Source: Bacillus sp. WMMC1349 (GTDB lineage: Bacteria; Bacillota; Bacilli; Bacillales; Bacillaceae). From it: a stretch of 64,000 bases of DNA. Below the pieces are notes generated by a model that saw only the letters and a program-made list of their open reading frames with translations, did no database searches and had not been told where the DNA came from. Shown here piece after piece: positions 35,023-42,681 of the stretch. Position numbers and translations under genes: made by a program. The stretch spans positions 781,001 through 845,000 of the forward strand of contig NZ_JABJUQ010000007.1 in NCBI RefSeq assembly GCF_013155385.1, given 5' to 3'. How positions within the stretch are numbered: position 1 is the stretch's first letter; each line of letters begins with the position of its first letter.

Positions 35023-37572
35023 ATGAAAAAAAATGTGCTGTCCACTTTAAGGATTATTTTTCCGGTAGCCGTTATTCTGTTAGTTATTTTTCAAGCAAAA
35101 AAAGAACTTGCTGGAATGTCTTTAAAGGAAGCTGTTCTAGTGATCAACAATATTGAAAGAACCAATCTTTTCACATTGGTTTTTCTAGGTCTTGTCGCCA
35201 TTGCGGTGATGTCTTTATACGATTATGTTCTCGTTCGTTCGTTAGGACTTCAAATATCTAAGCGAAAAACGTTTAAAATATCGTGGATTTCCAATTCATT
35301 TAATAATGTACTCGGATTTGGCGGTTTATCAGGTGCTGGCTTAAGAACGATCTTTTATAAGGAATATGTTCATGATGTGAAACAGTTGATCAAGGGGATT
35401 GCTTGGCTTGCGTCCTCCATTCTTCTAGGTCTATCTTTTCTAAGTATTTTTGTTCTTGTCAGGCTGTTACCTTCCGGAAATTTATTGATGGAGAAAGTTT
35501 GGCTTTTACCAGCTATTATTGCGGTGGCGCTAATTGTTCCCGGTGGATTCGTGGCTTTGATCATCAAAAAGAAACGGAATCATGTTGAAAAAGGATTGCG
35601 TCTTTCTGTCTTTGCTTCGTATTTGGGTGCGTCAGTCATTGAATGGCTTACTGCCGGTGCCGTGATGTACTTTGCTCTTGTGACAATGGGAATAGAATTA
35701 GATGTCAGAATCGTTCTGGGTGTGTTTACCATTGCCTCAGTTGCAGGGATGATCAGTCTTGTACCTGGTGGCTTTGGTTCGTTTGACTTGCTTTTTTTGA
35801 TTGGCATGAGTGAAATGGGAGTTAATCAAGAAATTACACTGACAGCTATTGTTCTCTATCGAATTGCTTATTCATTTATTCCTTTTATCATCGGTCTGAT
35901 TTTAGCTGCAATAGCCTTAACAGGTAATACGCTAAAAAAGCTGGAGGAAAAACCGATTTTTGCTCCAGCAATTGAGACGACTAATGTTTTGCTGACGATA
36001 CACAGAGCTTTATTGCTCCGTCTGCTCAATGGATCACTCGCTGTGATCGCATTTTGCTGTGGGATGGTGACCATTGCCTCAGTCTCATTACCAATTGACA
36101 AATTCACACTGATGTTGGATTTGCCTGAAAACATTCTGACATTATTTAATGCTTTGTCTCTCAGCTTTGGATTAATTTTGCTCATTTTACCACTGGAACT
36201 TTATAAGCGCACAAAACGTTCTTATTATATGACGCTCACTGCTTTAACATTTGCTTTTGTTTTTACTGTATTTAAAGGGTTTAATCTTAGTGCGATCTTC
36301 ATGATTCCGCTCGTGTTCTTATTATTTGTTTTACTGAGAGGACAATTTATGAGGGATCGAGCTGCTTATACTTTCACACAAATGACATGGGCGATGCTTA
36401 TCTACTTTTTTGCCCTTTTTAACTACAATATCATCGCTTCAATGATTTGGGAGCGGTTTGGTCGTATACTGGCAAAAGATTATTTCATCTATAGTGAAAT
36501 TCATGTCAATTATGTAACGGTTTTCGCTGCAATTTTTGTTCCCCTGTTTTTAAGTTTATTTATTTTGCTTTTTAACAAAAAAACAGAGCAAATTGGCGAA
36601 GAACCGAACATGGAGAAACTAGAGACCTTTTTAAATGAAGAAGGCGGAAATGCTCTTAGTCATTTGGGCTTTTTAGGAGATAAACGGTTTTTTTACTCCA
36701 GTGATGGAAAAGCGCTTATTCAGTTTGCTAAAATCGGCCAGCGTCTTGTTATACTTGGCGATCCTTCAGGACAAAAAGATTCTTTTCCATTGATCTTAAA
36801 AGAATTCCTGCATGCGGCAGATCAAAAAGGCTATCTTGTCATTTTTTATCAGATTGAACAAGAGGATATGGGTCTTTATCATGATTTCGGATATCGTTTT
36901 TTCAAGCTTGGTGAAGAAGCGATAGTTGACCTGACGACTTTTACAATTTCTGGGAAAAAACGAGCTGGTTTAAGAGCGATTCACAATCGTTTTAATCGGG
37001 AAGGCTATACTTTTCATGTTGAACAACCTCCGTTTTCTAAAGAATTCCTTGAGGAATTGCGCGGAATATCTGATGAGTGGCTTGGCCGAAAAAGAGAAAA
37101 AAGTTTTTCGCTCGGTTATTTTAATGAAGAGTATTTGCAAAGAGCACCGATCGCTGTTTTAAAAGATGCGAATGGAAAAATCATTGCCTTTATGAATTTG
37201 ATGTTTATGTACCAGAAAGGTGAAATATCTGTCGATATGATGCGTTATGGAGAGGATGCACCAAGCGGTATTATGGATGCATTATTTATTCATCTGTTTC
37301 AATGGGGGAAAGAACAAGGCTATACGACGTTTAATATGGGGATGGCTCCGTTATCAAATGTAGGGACAAGCATTCAGTCGTTTTGGACGGAGCGCCTTGC
37401 AGCCATCATTTTCAACAATGTCCGCTACATGTATAGCTTCAGCGGTTTACGTAGTTTTAAAGAGAAATATAAACCGGTTTGGCGTGGGAAATATTTGGCC
37501 TACCGAAAAAACAGATCGCTTCCGGTGACCATGATTCTTGTCACAAGATTGATTGGACGGCGGGCAAAATAA
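35023..37572 (+). CDS. mprF: Phosphatidylglycerol lysyltransferase / flippase
   Basis: An 849-aa protein. The N-terminal 510 residues hold about 14 membrane helices (flippase part, with LVPGGFGSFDLLFLIGMSEM typical of the family). The C-terminal ~300 residues form the cytoplasmic DUF2156 synthase domain, including RRAGLRAI-like KKRAGLRAIHNRF, SDEWLGRKREKSFSLGYF and YTTFNMGMAPLSNVG. It moves lysine from Lys-tRNA to phosphatidylglycerol and exports lysyl-PG, lowering the surface charge against cationic peptides. GGAAGTGAT lies before ATG 35023. B. subtilis MprF (YfiX) is of the same length and position. Confidence 0.93.
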   Translation: MKKNVLSTLRIIFPVAVILLVIFQAKKELAGMSLKEAVLVINNIERTNLFTLVFLGLVAIAVMSLYDYVLVRSLGLQISKRKTFKISWISNSFNNVLGFGGLSGAGLRTIFYKEYVHDVKQLIKGIAWLASSILLGLSFLSIFVLVRLLPSGNLLMEKVWLLPAIIAVALIVPGGFVALIIKKKRNHVEKGLRLSVFASYLGASVIEWLTAGAVMYFALVTMGIELDVRIVLGVFTIASVAGMISLVPGGFGSFDLLFLIGMSEMGVNQEITLTAIVLYRIAYSFIPFIIGLILAAIALTGNTLKKLEEKPIFAPAIETTNVLLTIHRALLLRLLNGSLAVIAFCCGMVTIASVSLPIDKFTLMLDLPENILTLFNALSLSFGLILLILPLELYKRTKRSYYMTLTALTFAFVFTVFKGFNLSAIFMIPLVFLLFVLLRGQFMRDRAAYTFTQMTWAMLIYFFALFNYNIIASMIWERFGRILAKDYFIYSEIHVNYVTVFAAIFVPLFLSLFILLFNKKTEQIGEEPNMEKLETFLNEEGGNALSHLGFLGDKRFFYSSDGKALIQFAKIGQRLVILGDPSGQKDSFPLILKEFLHAADQKGYLVIFYQIEQEDMGLYHDFGYRFFKLGEEAIVDLTTFTISGKKRAGLRAIHNRFNREGYTFHVEQPPFSKEFLEELRGISDEWLGRKREKSFSLGYFNEEYLQRAPIAVLKDANGKIIAFMNLMFMYQKGEISVDMMRYGEDAPSGIMDALFIHLFQWGKEQGYTTFNMGMAPLSNVGTSIQSFWTERLAAIIFNNVRYMYSFSGLRSFKEKYKPVWRGKYLAYRKNRSLPVTMILVTRLIGRRAK

Positions 37573-37579
37573 TTTGCAA

Positions 37580-37625
37580 AAAAAAAGCTGATGAACCATT
37601 CAACATGGTTGATCAGCTTTTTGCT
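37580..37625 (+). terminator. Terminator of mprF
   Basis: AAAAAGCTGAT-GA-ACCAT...ATGGT-TG-ATCAGCTTTTTGC. Confidence 0.88.
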
Positions 37626-37733
37626 TTGAGATTTAAACAGAATTTAAACTACAGATCAGCTGTTTTTAACCTCTGAGCTCTATAGTTAAATGAAAGAGAA
37701 CCAAAAATCTCGAATGTAATGGAGGAGGATAAC

Positions 37734-37922
37734 ATGAATCCTATTTTTTTGATCATATCAATACTTGCGCTAGGAACGTTTTTTTTAACTTTTATTTACA
37801 TGATTTTTAATTCTGAATGGAAAGGTATGTTCAAATTTTCGAGAACACCGGTGAAAGTAATGAGTGGGGCATTTTTAGTTTATCTTGTTTTTTTTATCTT
37901 GTTTATCGTCACACAACCGTAA
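37734..37922 (+). CDS. Small two-helix membrane protein
   Basis: A 62-aa protein with two membrane helices: PIFLIISILALGTFFLTFIY and GAFLVYLVFFILFIVTQP, joined by a basic loop (SEWKGMFKFSRTPVKVM). ATG 37734 is preceded by GGAGGAGG. It lies alone between mprF and yfhC. No family recognised. Confidence 0.65.
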   Translation: MNPIFLIISILALGTFFLTFIYMIFNSEWKGMFKFSRTPVKVMSGAFLVYLVFFILFIVTQP

Positions 37923-37998
37923 TCTTTGGTTAATGCTTTTAGAAATCCCTCTTTACATTGAAATATTTGCAAACAGATAAATAAAGTTTTATAATCTG

Positions 37999-38018
37999 TA
38001 ATGATAATCATTTTCATT
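37999..38018 (+). promoter_or_regulatory. Fur box upstream of yfhC
   Basis: TGATAAT-C-ATTTTCA (38002-38016) matches the 7-1-7 Fur consensus TGATAATNATTATCA at all positions but one. It ends 18 bases before the yfhC start, so Fur would repress yfhC when iron is plentiful. Confidence 0.8.
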
Positions 38019-38033
38019 TAAGGGGGATGGCTA

Positions 38034-38606
38034 ATGAATGACACTTTATGCAGTATTCGGGAGTGTATCAGAGATAGAAGGACCATTCGAAAATTTAGAG
38101 AGGAACCAGTACCTAAGGAACTAATTTTAGAGTTGCTGGAAGATGCGGTCTATGCTCCAAATCATCGATTGACAGAACCGTGGCGGTTTATTTACATTGG
38201 AACAGAGAGCGGAAAAAAGAAGTTTGTAGAAAGTATGACTGTATTATATCACGATATTAAGCCTGATATGAAAGAAGAACAGCTACAAAAATATAAGGAA
38301 TATTTCATGAAGATTCCAGCATTTCTGTTTGTTGTTTTAAAAGAAGATGAAAATAAACGGGTTAGAAATGACGACTTTGCCGCAGTAAGCTGTTTGATCC
38401 AAAATCTTCAGCTCCTAGCGTGGAATAAAGGTATTGGCATGGTCTGGAAAAGCGGAGAACTTCTTTATAATCGGGGATTCGCACAATCTTTTGGCTTAAA
38501 AGACCATGAACGGTTCGCAGCTGTTTTGCAACTGGGCTACCCTGCAGAAATACCTAAAGCGGAAACAAGAACACCCGCTGAACAGGTTTTTATGGAAATT
38601 TCTTAA
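38034..38606 (+). CDS. yfhC: Nitroreductase family protein
   Basis: A 190-aa FMN-dependent nitroreductase-like protein. RDRRTIRKFREEPVPKELIL binds the FMN phosphate; DAVYAPNHRLTEPWRFIYIG and LLAWNKGIGMVWKSGEL match the family. Substrate unknown. AAGGGGGA lies before ATG 38034. The Fur box links it to iron starvation, which suggests a flavin or iron reduction role (inference). Confidence 0.88.
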   Translation: MNDTLCSIRECIRDRRTIRKFREEPVPKELILELLEDAVYAPNHRLTEPWRFIYIGTESGKKKFVESMTVLYHDIKPDMKEEQLQKYKEYFMKIPAFLFVVLKEDENKRVRNDDFAAVSCLIQNLQLLAWNKGIGMVWKSGELLYNRGFAQSFGLKDHERFAAVLQLGYPAEIPKAETRTPAEQVFMEIS

Positions 38607-38613
38607 AAATTCG

Positions 38614-38647
38614 GCTTGTAGAAACAAGATGTTTTTACAAGCTTTTT
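38614..38647 (+). terminator. Terminator of yfhC
   Basis: GCTTGTA...TACAAGC then TTTTTAAA. No gene lies between here and yfhD. Confidence 0.8.
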
Positions 38648-38753
38648 AAATGTGATAACATATCGATCAAAGACCATCTAGCTTTATCATTTCTCAATAT
38701 TGCTCAAGAACAAAGGCAGCCTGACAAACAGCCGCCTTTATCATAACTATCCA

Positions 38754-38948
38754 TTACTCAGACATCCGCTGTTTTGCACGGCTGTCAGCCGCCTGTGCAC
38801 GCGCCTGTGCTTCGCGGTCATCTTGGTCTGCAAGTTCTGCTGCATATTCCTCATAAACGCCATCAGTCTCTTTTTTATACTGGTCAGGGACTTGAGGAAG
38901 CTTCTGTTTGTTTTTATCGCGGTTTTTGTGGATTGAATTTCTGCCCAT
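38754..38948 (-). CDS. yfhD: YfhD family protein
   Basis: A 64-aa hydrophilic protein that matches B. subtilis YfhD: MGRNSIHKNRDKNKQKLPQV, KKETDGVYEEYAAELADQDD, REAQARAQAADSRAKQ. Function unknown; likely a disordered or coiled small protein. ATG 38948 has AAGGAGTGAT upstream. Confidence 0.9.
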   Translation of the reverse strand: MGRNSIHKNRDKNKQKLPQVPDQYKKETDGVYEEYAAELADQDDREAQARAQAADSRAKQRMSE

Positions 38949-39016
38949 CTTATCACTCCTTAACATAAAAGCTTTCGCACCTTATCATTTGCTAAACTGA
39001 TGATGACTATGCATCA

Positions 39017-39130
39017 TCAATCTTCTCTGGCAGCCCTTTCCGCTCTTTTGAATTCCCGCCCGTATCGGACCTGCTGTGTTTTGTTAAGTGGCGAATGAAG
39101 CCGTTCCCGTTTTTTCTTCTTGTCAGCCAT
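39017..39130 (-). CDS. yfhE: YfhE family small protein
   Basis: A 37-aa basic peptide, MADKKKKRERLHSPLNKTQQ then VRYGREFKRAERAARED. It follows the YfhE pattern (lysine-rich start, LNKTQ.V.Y.REFK.A). AAAGGAGG stands 7 bases before ATG 39130. It lies next to yfhD on the same strand, as in B. subtilis. Function unknown. Confidence 0.75.
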   Translation of the reverse strand: MADKKKKRERLHSPLNKTQQVRYGREFKRAERAARED

Positions 39131-39270
39131 TTTGAAGCCTCCTTTAGTCTCAGATTATTCCCATCTTGTCCGTTTCAAAGATAATTATACAAAGTGTATT
39201 TTGTTCGATTTTTAACAGATTCTTGATAAAATAGATGAAGATCGTTTCCTTTGAAAGAAAGGAGTCTTTT

Positions 39271-40056
39271 ATGCCATATATCACAAAAATAACCACCCAG
39301 AAAAACAATGAAAAACGAGTCAACATTTTTCTTGATGAAAAATATGCGTTTAGCGTTGATCTTGATGTACTCGTCAAATTCAACTTAAAAAAAGGAAAAC
39401 AGCTTGATGATCTGGATATAATTGAAATTCAATATGGAGACGAGATAAAAAAAGGTTTTAATAAAGCTCTTGATTATTTGTCTTATAGAAAACGCTCAAC
39501 AAAGGAAGTCCGAGATTATTTAAAGAAAAAAGGATGTTCAGACGCATCTATCACAGAAATCATTCACATGTTGAGGGATTATAAATATATCGACGATCAT
39601 GAGTTTGCGGTTGCATTTGTCAACACTTATCGCAAAACAAAAGGTCCTGATGTCCTTCAAAGAGAACTACAATTAAAAGGGATTGATCAAGAGCTGATCG
39701 AGGCAGCATTAAACTCATTTACGTTTGATGAACAGGTTGAAGCGGCTGTGAAACATGTTGAAAAGTGGTTAAAGAAAGAAAAGAAAGTTTCGGCAAAAGC
39801 AATAAAACAGGCGATTGAACAGCAGTTGATCCGCAAGGGGTTTTCATATGATGTCATTGCGCAAGCAGTACAGGAAACAGATGATGAACATGATGAAAAT
39901 GCGGAATGGGAAGCATTGAAGAAGCAGGCAGGTAAAGCGATGCAACGCTATCATTACAATGGTTCATATGAAACGAAAATGAAAGTAAAACAATTTTTGT
40001 TTAGAAAAGGATTTTCGCCTGATATGATTGAGCAATACTTAAATGAAGAGGGATGA
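39271..40056 (+). CDS. recX: Recombination regulator RecX
   Basis: A 261-aa RecX, a RecA-filament modulator. The three-helix repeats are visible as ALDYLSYRKRSTKEVRDYLK, YIDDHEFAVAFVNTYRKTKG with LQRELQLKGIDQELIEAALN, and KQFLFRKGFSPDMIEQYL. ATG 39271 follows GAAAGGAGT; the longer frame lacks a ribosome site. In B. subtilis yfhF lies between yfhE and recX; here it is absent. Followed by yfhH within 5 bases. Confidence 0.92.
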   Translation: MPYITKITTQKNNEKRVNIFLDEKYAFSVDLDVLVKFNLKKGKQLDDLDIIEIQYGDEIKKGFNKALDYLSYRKRSTKEVRDYLKKKGCSDASITEIIHMLRDYKYIDDHEFAVAFVNTYRKTKGPDVLQRELQLKGIDQELIEAALNSFTFDEQVEAAVKHVEKWLKKEKKVSAKAIKQAIEQQLIRKGFSYDVIAQAVQETDDEHDENAEWEALKKQAGKAMQRYHYNGSYETKMKVKQFLFRKGFSPDMIEQYLNEEG

Positions 40057-40060
40057 TGGG

Positions 40061-40375
40061 ATGCAAACAAGATATAGCGAAATGTCAGAACACGAACTTA
40101 AAAGTGAAATCAGCAAACTGACGGAAAAGGCAAGAAAAGCAGAGCAAATGGGGATTGTCAATGAACTTGCTGTTCACGAACGAAAAATTGCGGTTGCCAA
40201 GGCATATCTTCTTGATCCAGCTGATTTTAAAACTGAAGTTATGTATGAAATTGCCGATACGAAAGAACAGTTTCAAATTCGTTATTTAAACGGGGTTTTC
40301 GCTTGGGGTTATCGCCTTTCGTCACCCGAACATGAAGAGGCTTTACCCATTTCTTTATTAAAAGAAAAGGATTAA
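40061..40375 (+). CDS. yfhH: YfhH family protein (DUF1811)
   Basis: A 104-aa soluble protein with a helical N-terminal half (SEHELKSEISKLTEKARKAE) and a C-terminal beta part (DTKEQFQIRYLNGVFAWGYR), the DUF1811/YfhH plan. ATG 40061 lies 4 bases after the recX stop, so the two are probably co-translated. Function unknown. Confidence 0.88.
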   Translation: MQTRYSEMSEHELKSEISKLTEKARKAEQMGIVNELAVHERKIAVAKAYLLDPADFKTEVMYEIADTKEQFQIRYLNGVFAWGYRLSSPEHEEALPISLLKEKD

Positions 40376-40396
40376 GACAAAAGCTTAACCCTTTTC
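40367..40396. terminator. Convergent terminator of yfhH and the YpzG-like gene
   Basis: AAAAGGATTAAG - ACAAAAG - CTTAACCCTTTTCT, with an A-run on one side and T-run on the other. Confidence 0.7.
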
Positions 40397-40404
40397 TAGA
40401 GGAA

Positions 40405-40575
40405 CTACCTGGTACGAATTCGTGTATTGCGCTGGAGAATAATGAGGTCCTGTGTCTGCTGTGTCTCACCGTTTACCTGCGCGCGAGCGTGTTTCGTGTT
40501 GGCCCATGGCTGTGGAAAGTTTTCCGTTTTCATCTGATTAAAATCGTTCATATACGGTTTGCGGTTTGCACACAA
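40405..40575 (-). CDS. YpzG family small protein
   Basis: A 56-aa hydrophilic protein. The stretch FPQPWANTKHARAQVNGETQ then QTQDLIILQRNTRIR follows the YpzG family signature PWANPKHA..QVNGETQ. TTG 40575 with GGAGTGATT upstream is the better start; ATG 40551 is the alternative. Such peptides occur beside spore genes, and sspK is next to it on the same strand. Function unknown. Confidence 0.6.
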   Translation of the reverse strand: MCANRKPYMNDFNQMKTENFPQPWANTKHARAQVNGETQQTQDLIILQRNTRIRTR

Positions 40576-40599
40576 AACAATCACTCCATCTTTAGAAAA

Positions 40600-40749
40600 T
40601 TAGCGCTTTCCAGAAGCCCTCATTCTTTCTTGTGGATGAGTATTGATGCTTCCGTCTGGACGCTTTGAAGCGAAATCGTCTTTGGCCCGGGGCTCACCTT
40701 CAAATTTGTTGTTGTTCATATTTGGAAAGCCCCTTGATTTATTCCGCAT
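40600..40749 (-). CDS. sspK: Small acid-soluble spore protein K
   Basis: A 49-aa minor SASP, nearly the length of B. subtilis Ssp[21 protein letters not shown] and [14 protein letters not shown] are the family hallmarks. It is made in the forespore late in sporulation. ATG 40749 follows GGAGGAG. Confidence 0.92.
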   Translation of the reverse strand: MRNKSRGFPNMNNNKFEGEPRAKDDFASKRPDGSINTHPQERMRASGKR

Positions 40750-40876
40750 ATACAGGCTCCTCCAATCAAGTCCAAAATGTTTGCGTCTTCTTGTGAGAAG
40801 ACGTAATGTTATTATATGAAATCGCTGTTGTTTTCATTAAGAAAGTTTTTTCCTAACTAAAGGAGGGAGAATCAAG

Positions 40877-41146
40877 GTGGACATACATTTTGAAAAACTC
40901 GCCAATGCACTCCTTGCAAAAAACCATATGCTTAGTTATAACCAAGCCAGAACATGGGTTGAGCATTTGTGGGAGGATTTTGAAGCAACTTTTGCTAAAG
41001 CGGGTTACTCTTATCAAGGAAAAGAATTAACAGAACGTGTGGTATTAGAATGGATAGAGGATAATGGCAGCCATTTGCATTTATTTCAGAGTGATCAAGC
41101 ATCTTTTAAAGAACTATTCACTATAGGTAATAGGCTTTTACATTAA
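40877..41146 (+). CDS. yfhJ: YfhJ family protein (WVELL)
   Basis: An 89-aa acidic helical protein. MDIHFEKLANALLAKNHMLS and YNQARTWVEHLWEDFEATFA match the YfhJ/WVELL family. GTG 40877 follows AGGAGGGAG. Function unknown; position between sspK and csbB as in B. subtilis, though yfhK, yfhL and yfhM are missing. Confidence 0.88.
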   Translation: MDIHFEKLANALLAKNHMLSYNQARTWVEHLWEDFEATFAKAGYSYQGKELTERVVLEWIEDNGSHLHLFQSDQASFKELFTIGNRLLH

Positions 41147-41351
41147 TAAAAGAGTCATTATGAGGTGAATAACCATATTCTTCATCAATAGGTTATATCA
41201 TATTTTACCACTTTATTATAGATGTCTGATATAATGACAAAATAAATAGTACCGCATGCCCAAAGACTTCCTTTTGCTGAAAATCGGTATGCACATAAAC
41301 GTATCCGTTAATCGGATGCCATTTTATTATGTCCAAAAAGAGGTGCCTTAA

Positions 41352-42311
41352 GTGAAGAATGGATTCATTTCAATTATTATTCCTTCCTATAATGAAGCAA
41401 GTAATATTAAACTGATTTATGAATCATTAACAAATGAATTTAAGTCCATTAATTATGATTATGAAATTTACTACATAAATGATGGAAGTACAGATCATAC
41501 TTTAGATGAAATTAAAGATTTGTCAAACAAAAGTCAACAGGTGAAATATATTTCATTCTCAAGAAATTTTGGTAAAGAAGCGGCGATTCTTGCGGGAGTT
41601 CAACATGCTAAGGGTGATGCTGTCGTTGTCATGGATGCAGATTTACAGCATCCTACTCATCTTCTCCATGATTTTATCAAAGGATTTGAAGAAGGCTATG
41701 ACCAAGTAGTCGCTCAGCGGAACAGAAAAGGAGACAATCCGATTCGCTCCTACCTGTCTTCACTTTATTACCGATTTATTAACAATGCAGTGGAAGTAGA
41801 TTTGCGGGATGGTGTCGGTGATTTTCGACTTTTAAGCAGAAAAGCTGTCAATGCATTGCTGAAGCTCAGCGAAGGAAATCGTTTTTCAAAAGGACTGTTT
41901 TGTTGGATAGGTTTTGATCAAAAAGTCATTTATTACGAAAATGTCGAAAGAAAAAACGGGAAATCGAAATGGTCATTCCGTCACTTGCTCAACTATGGGA
42001 TCGATGGTGTCGTTTCATTTAACAATAAACCGCTCCGTATATGCTTTTATGCTGGATTATTTATCCTTTTCTTGTCGCTGCTCTATATTATTGCGACTTT
42101 TATTCGCATTTTAAAATATGGTGTTATTGTTCCAGGCTATTTTACAATCATCTCAGCGGTTTTGTTTCTTGGCGGTGTTCAACTGCTCAGTCTCGGGATC
42201 ATTGGAGAATACATTGGGAGAATCTACTATGAAACGAAAAAGCGTCCTCATTATTTAATTCAGGAGGCAAAAATCGATCATGGAGAAACTCATGAGAAAA
42301 ATCAACTTTGA
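41352..42311 (+). CDS. csbB: Membrane glycosyltransferase CsbB (GT2)
   Basis: A 319-aa polyprenyl-phosphate sugar transferase. The GT2 domain has IIIPSYNEASNIKLIYESL, the DxD-type site VVMDADLQHP and RKNGKSKWSFRHLLNYGIDG; two membrane helices lie near residues 230-310. It loads GlcNAc onto undecaprenyl phosphate. GTG 41352 follows AGAGGTG. The downstream flippase gene overlaps it by 32 bases, and yfhO follows, so the three form one operon. Confidence 0.92.
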   Translation: MKNGFISIIIPSYNEASNIKLIYESLTNEFKSINYDYEIYYINDGSTDHTLDEIKDLSNKSQQVKYISFSRNFGKEAAILAGVQHAKGDAVVVMDADLQHPTHLLHDFIKGFEEGYDQVVAQRNRKGDNPIRSYLSSLYYRFINNAVEVDLRDGVGDFRLLSRKAVNALLKLSEGNRFSKGLFCWIGFDQKVIYYENVERKNGKSKWSFRHLLNYGIDGVVSFNNKPLRICFYAGLFILFLSLLYIIATFIRILKYGVIVPGYFTIISAVLFLGGVQLLSLGIIGEYIGRIYYETKKRPHYLIQEAKIDHGETHEKNQL

Positions 42312-42681
42312 ATTTATACGCTTTGCAATTGTTGGGGTCATGAACACATTAAATTATTATGTCGTTTATTTGTTGTTACATTTTTTACTACATATCAATT
42401 ATATGGTCTCACATATTGTCGGGTTTCTTGTCAGTCTAGTCATTTCATTTTTCTTAAATTGTTACTTTACATTTAAAATCAAACCAACATTGGCAAAATT
42501 TTTACAATTCCCGTTAACGCAATTGTTTAACTTGAGTGCCTCCTCTTTGTTTGTTTATTGTTTTGTAAATTTTCTAGAAATGAACAGTGCGTCGGCTCCG
42601 CTAGCATCTATGTTTTTAACTGTTCCTCTGACATTTTTACTGACAGGGAAGATTTTAAAACGAGACAGGGGAAACGTATGA
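42280..42681 (+). CDS. GtrA family flippase
   Basis: A 133-aa protein with four membrane helices and the GtrA/GtcA pattern: EFIRFAIVGVMNTLNYYVVY at the start and LTVPLTFLLTGKILKRDRG at the end. Such proteins flip undecaprenyl-phosphate sugars. ATG 42280 has GGAGG upstream; ATG 42292 is an alternative. It overlaps csbB by 32 bases and yfhO by 4 (ATGA). In B. subtilis the corresponding flippase, YngA (GtcA), is encoded elsewhere. Confidence 0.85.
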   Translation: MEKLMRKINFEFIRFAIVGVMNTLNYYVVYLLLHFLLHINYMVSHIVGFLVSLVISFFLNCYFTFKIKPTLAKFLQFPLTQLFNLSASSLFVYCFVNFLEMNSASAPLASMFLTVPLTFLLTGKILKRDRGNV

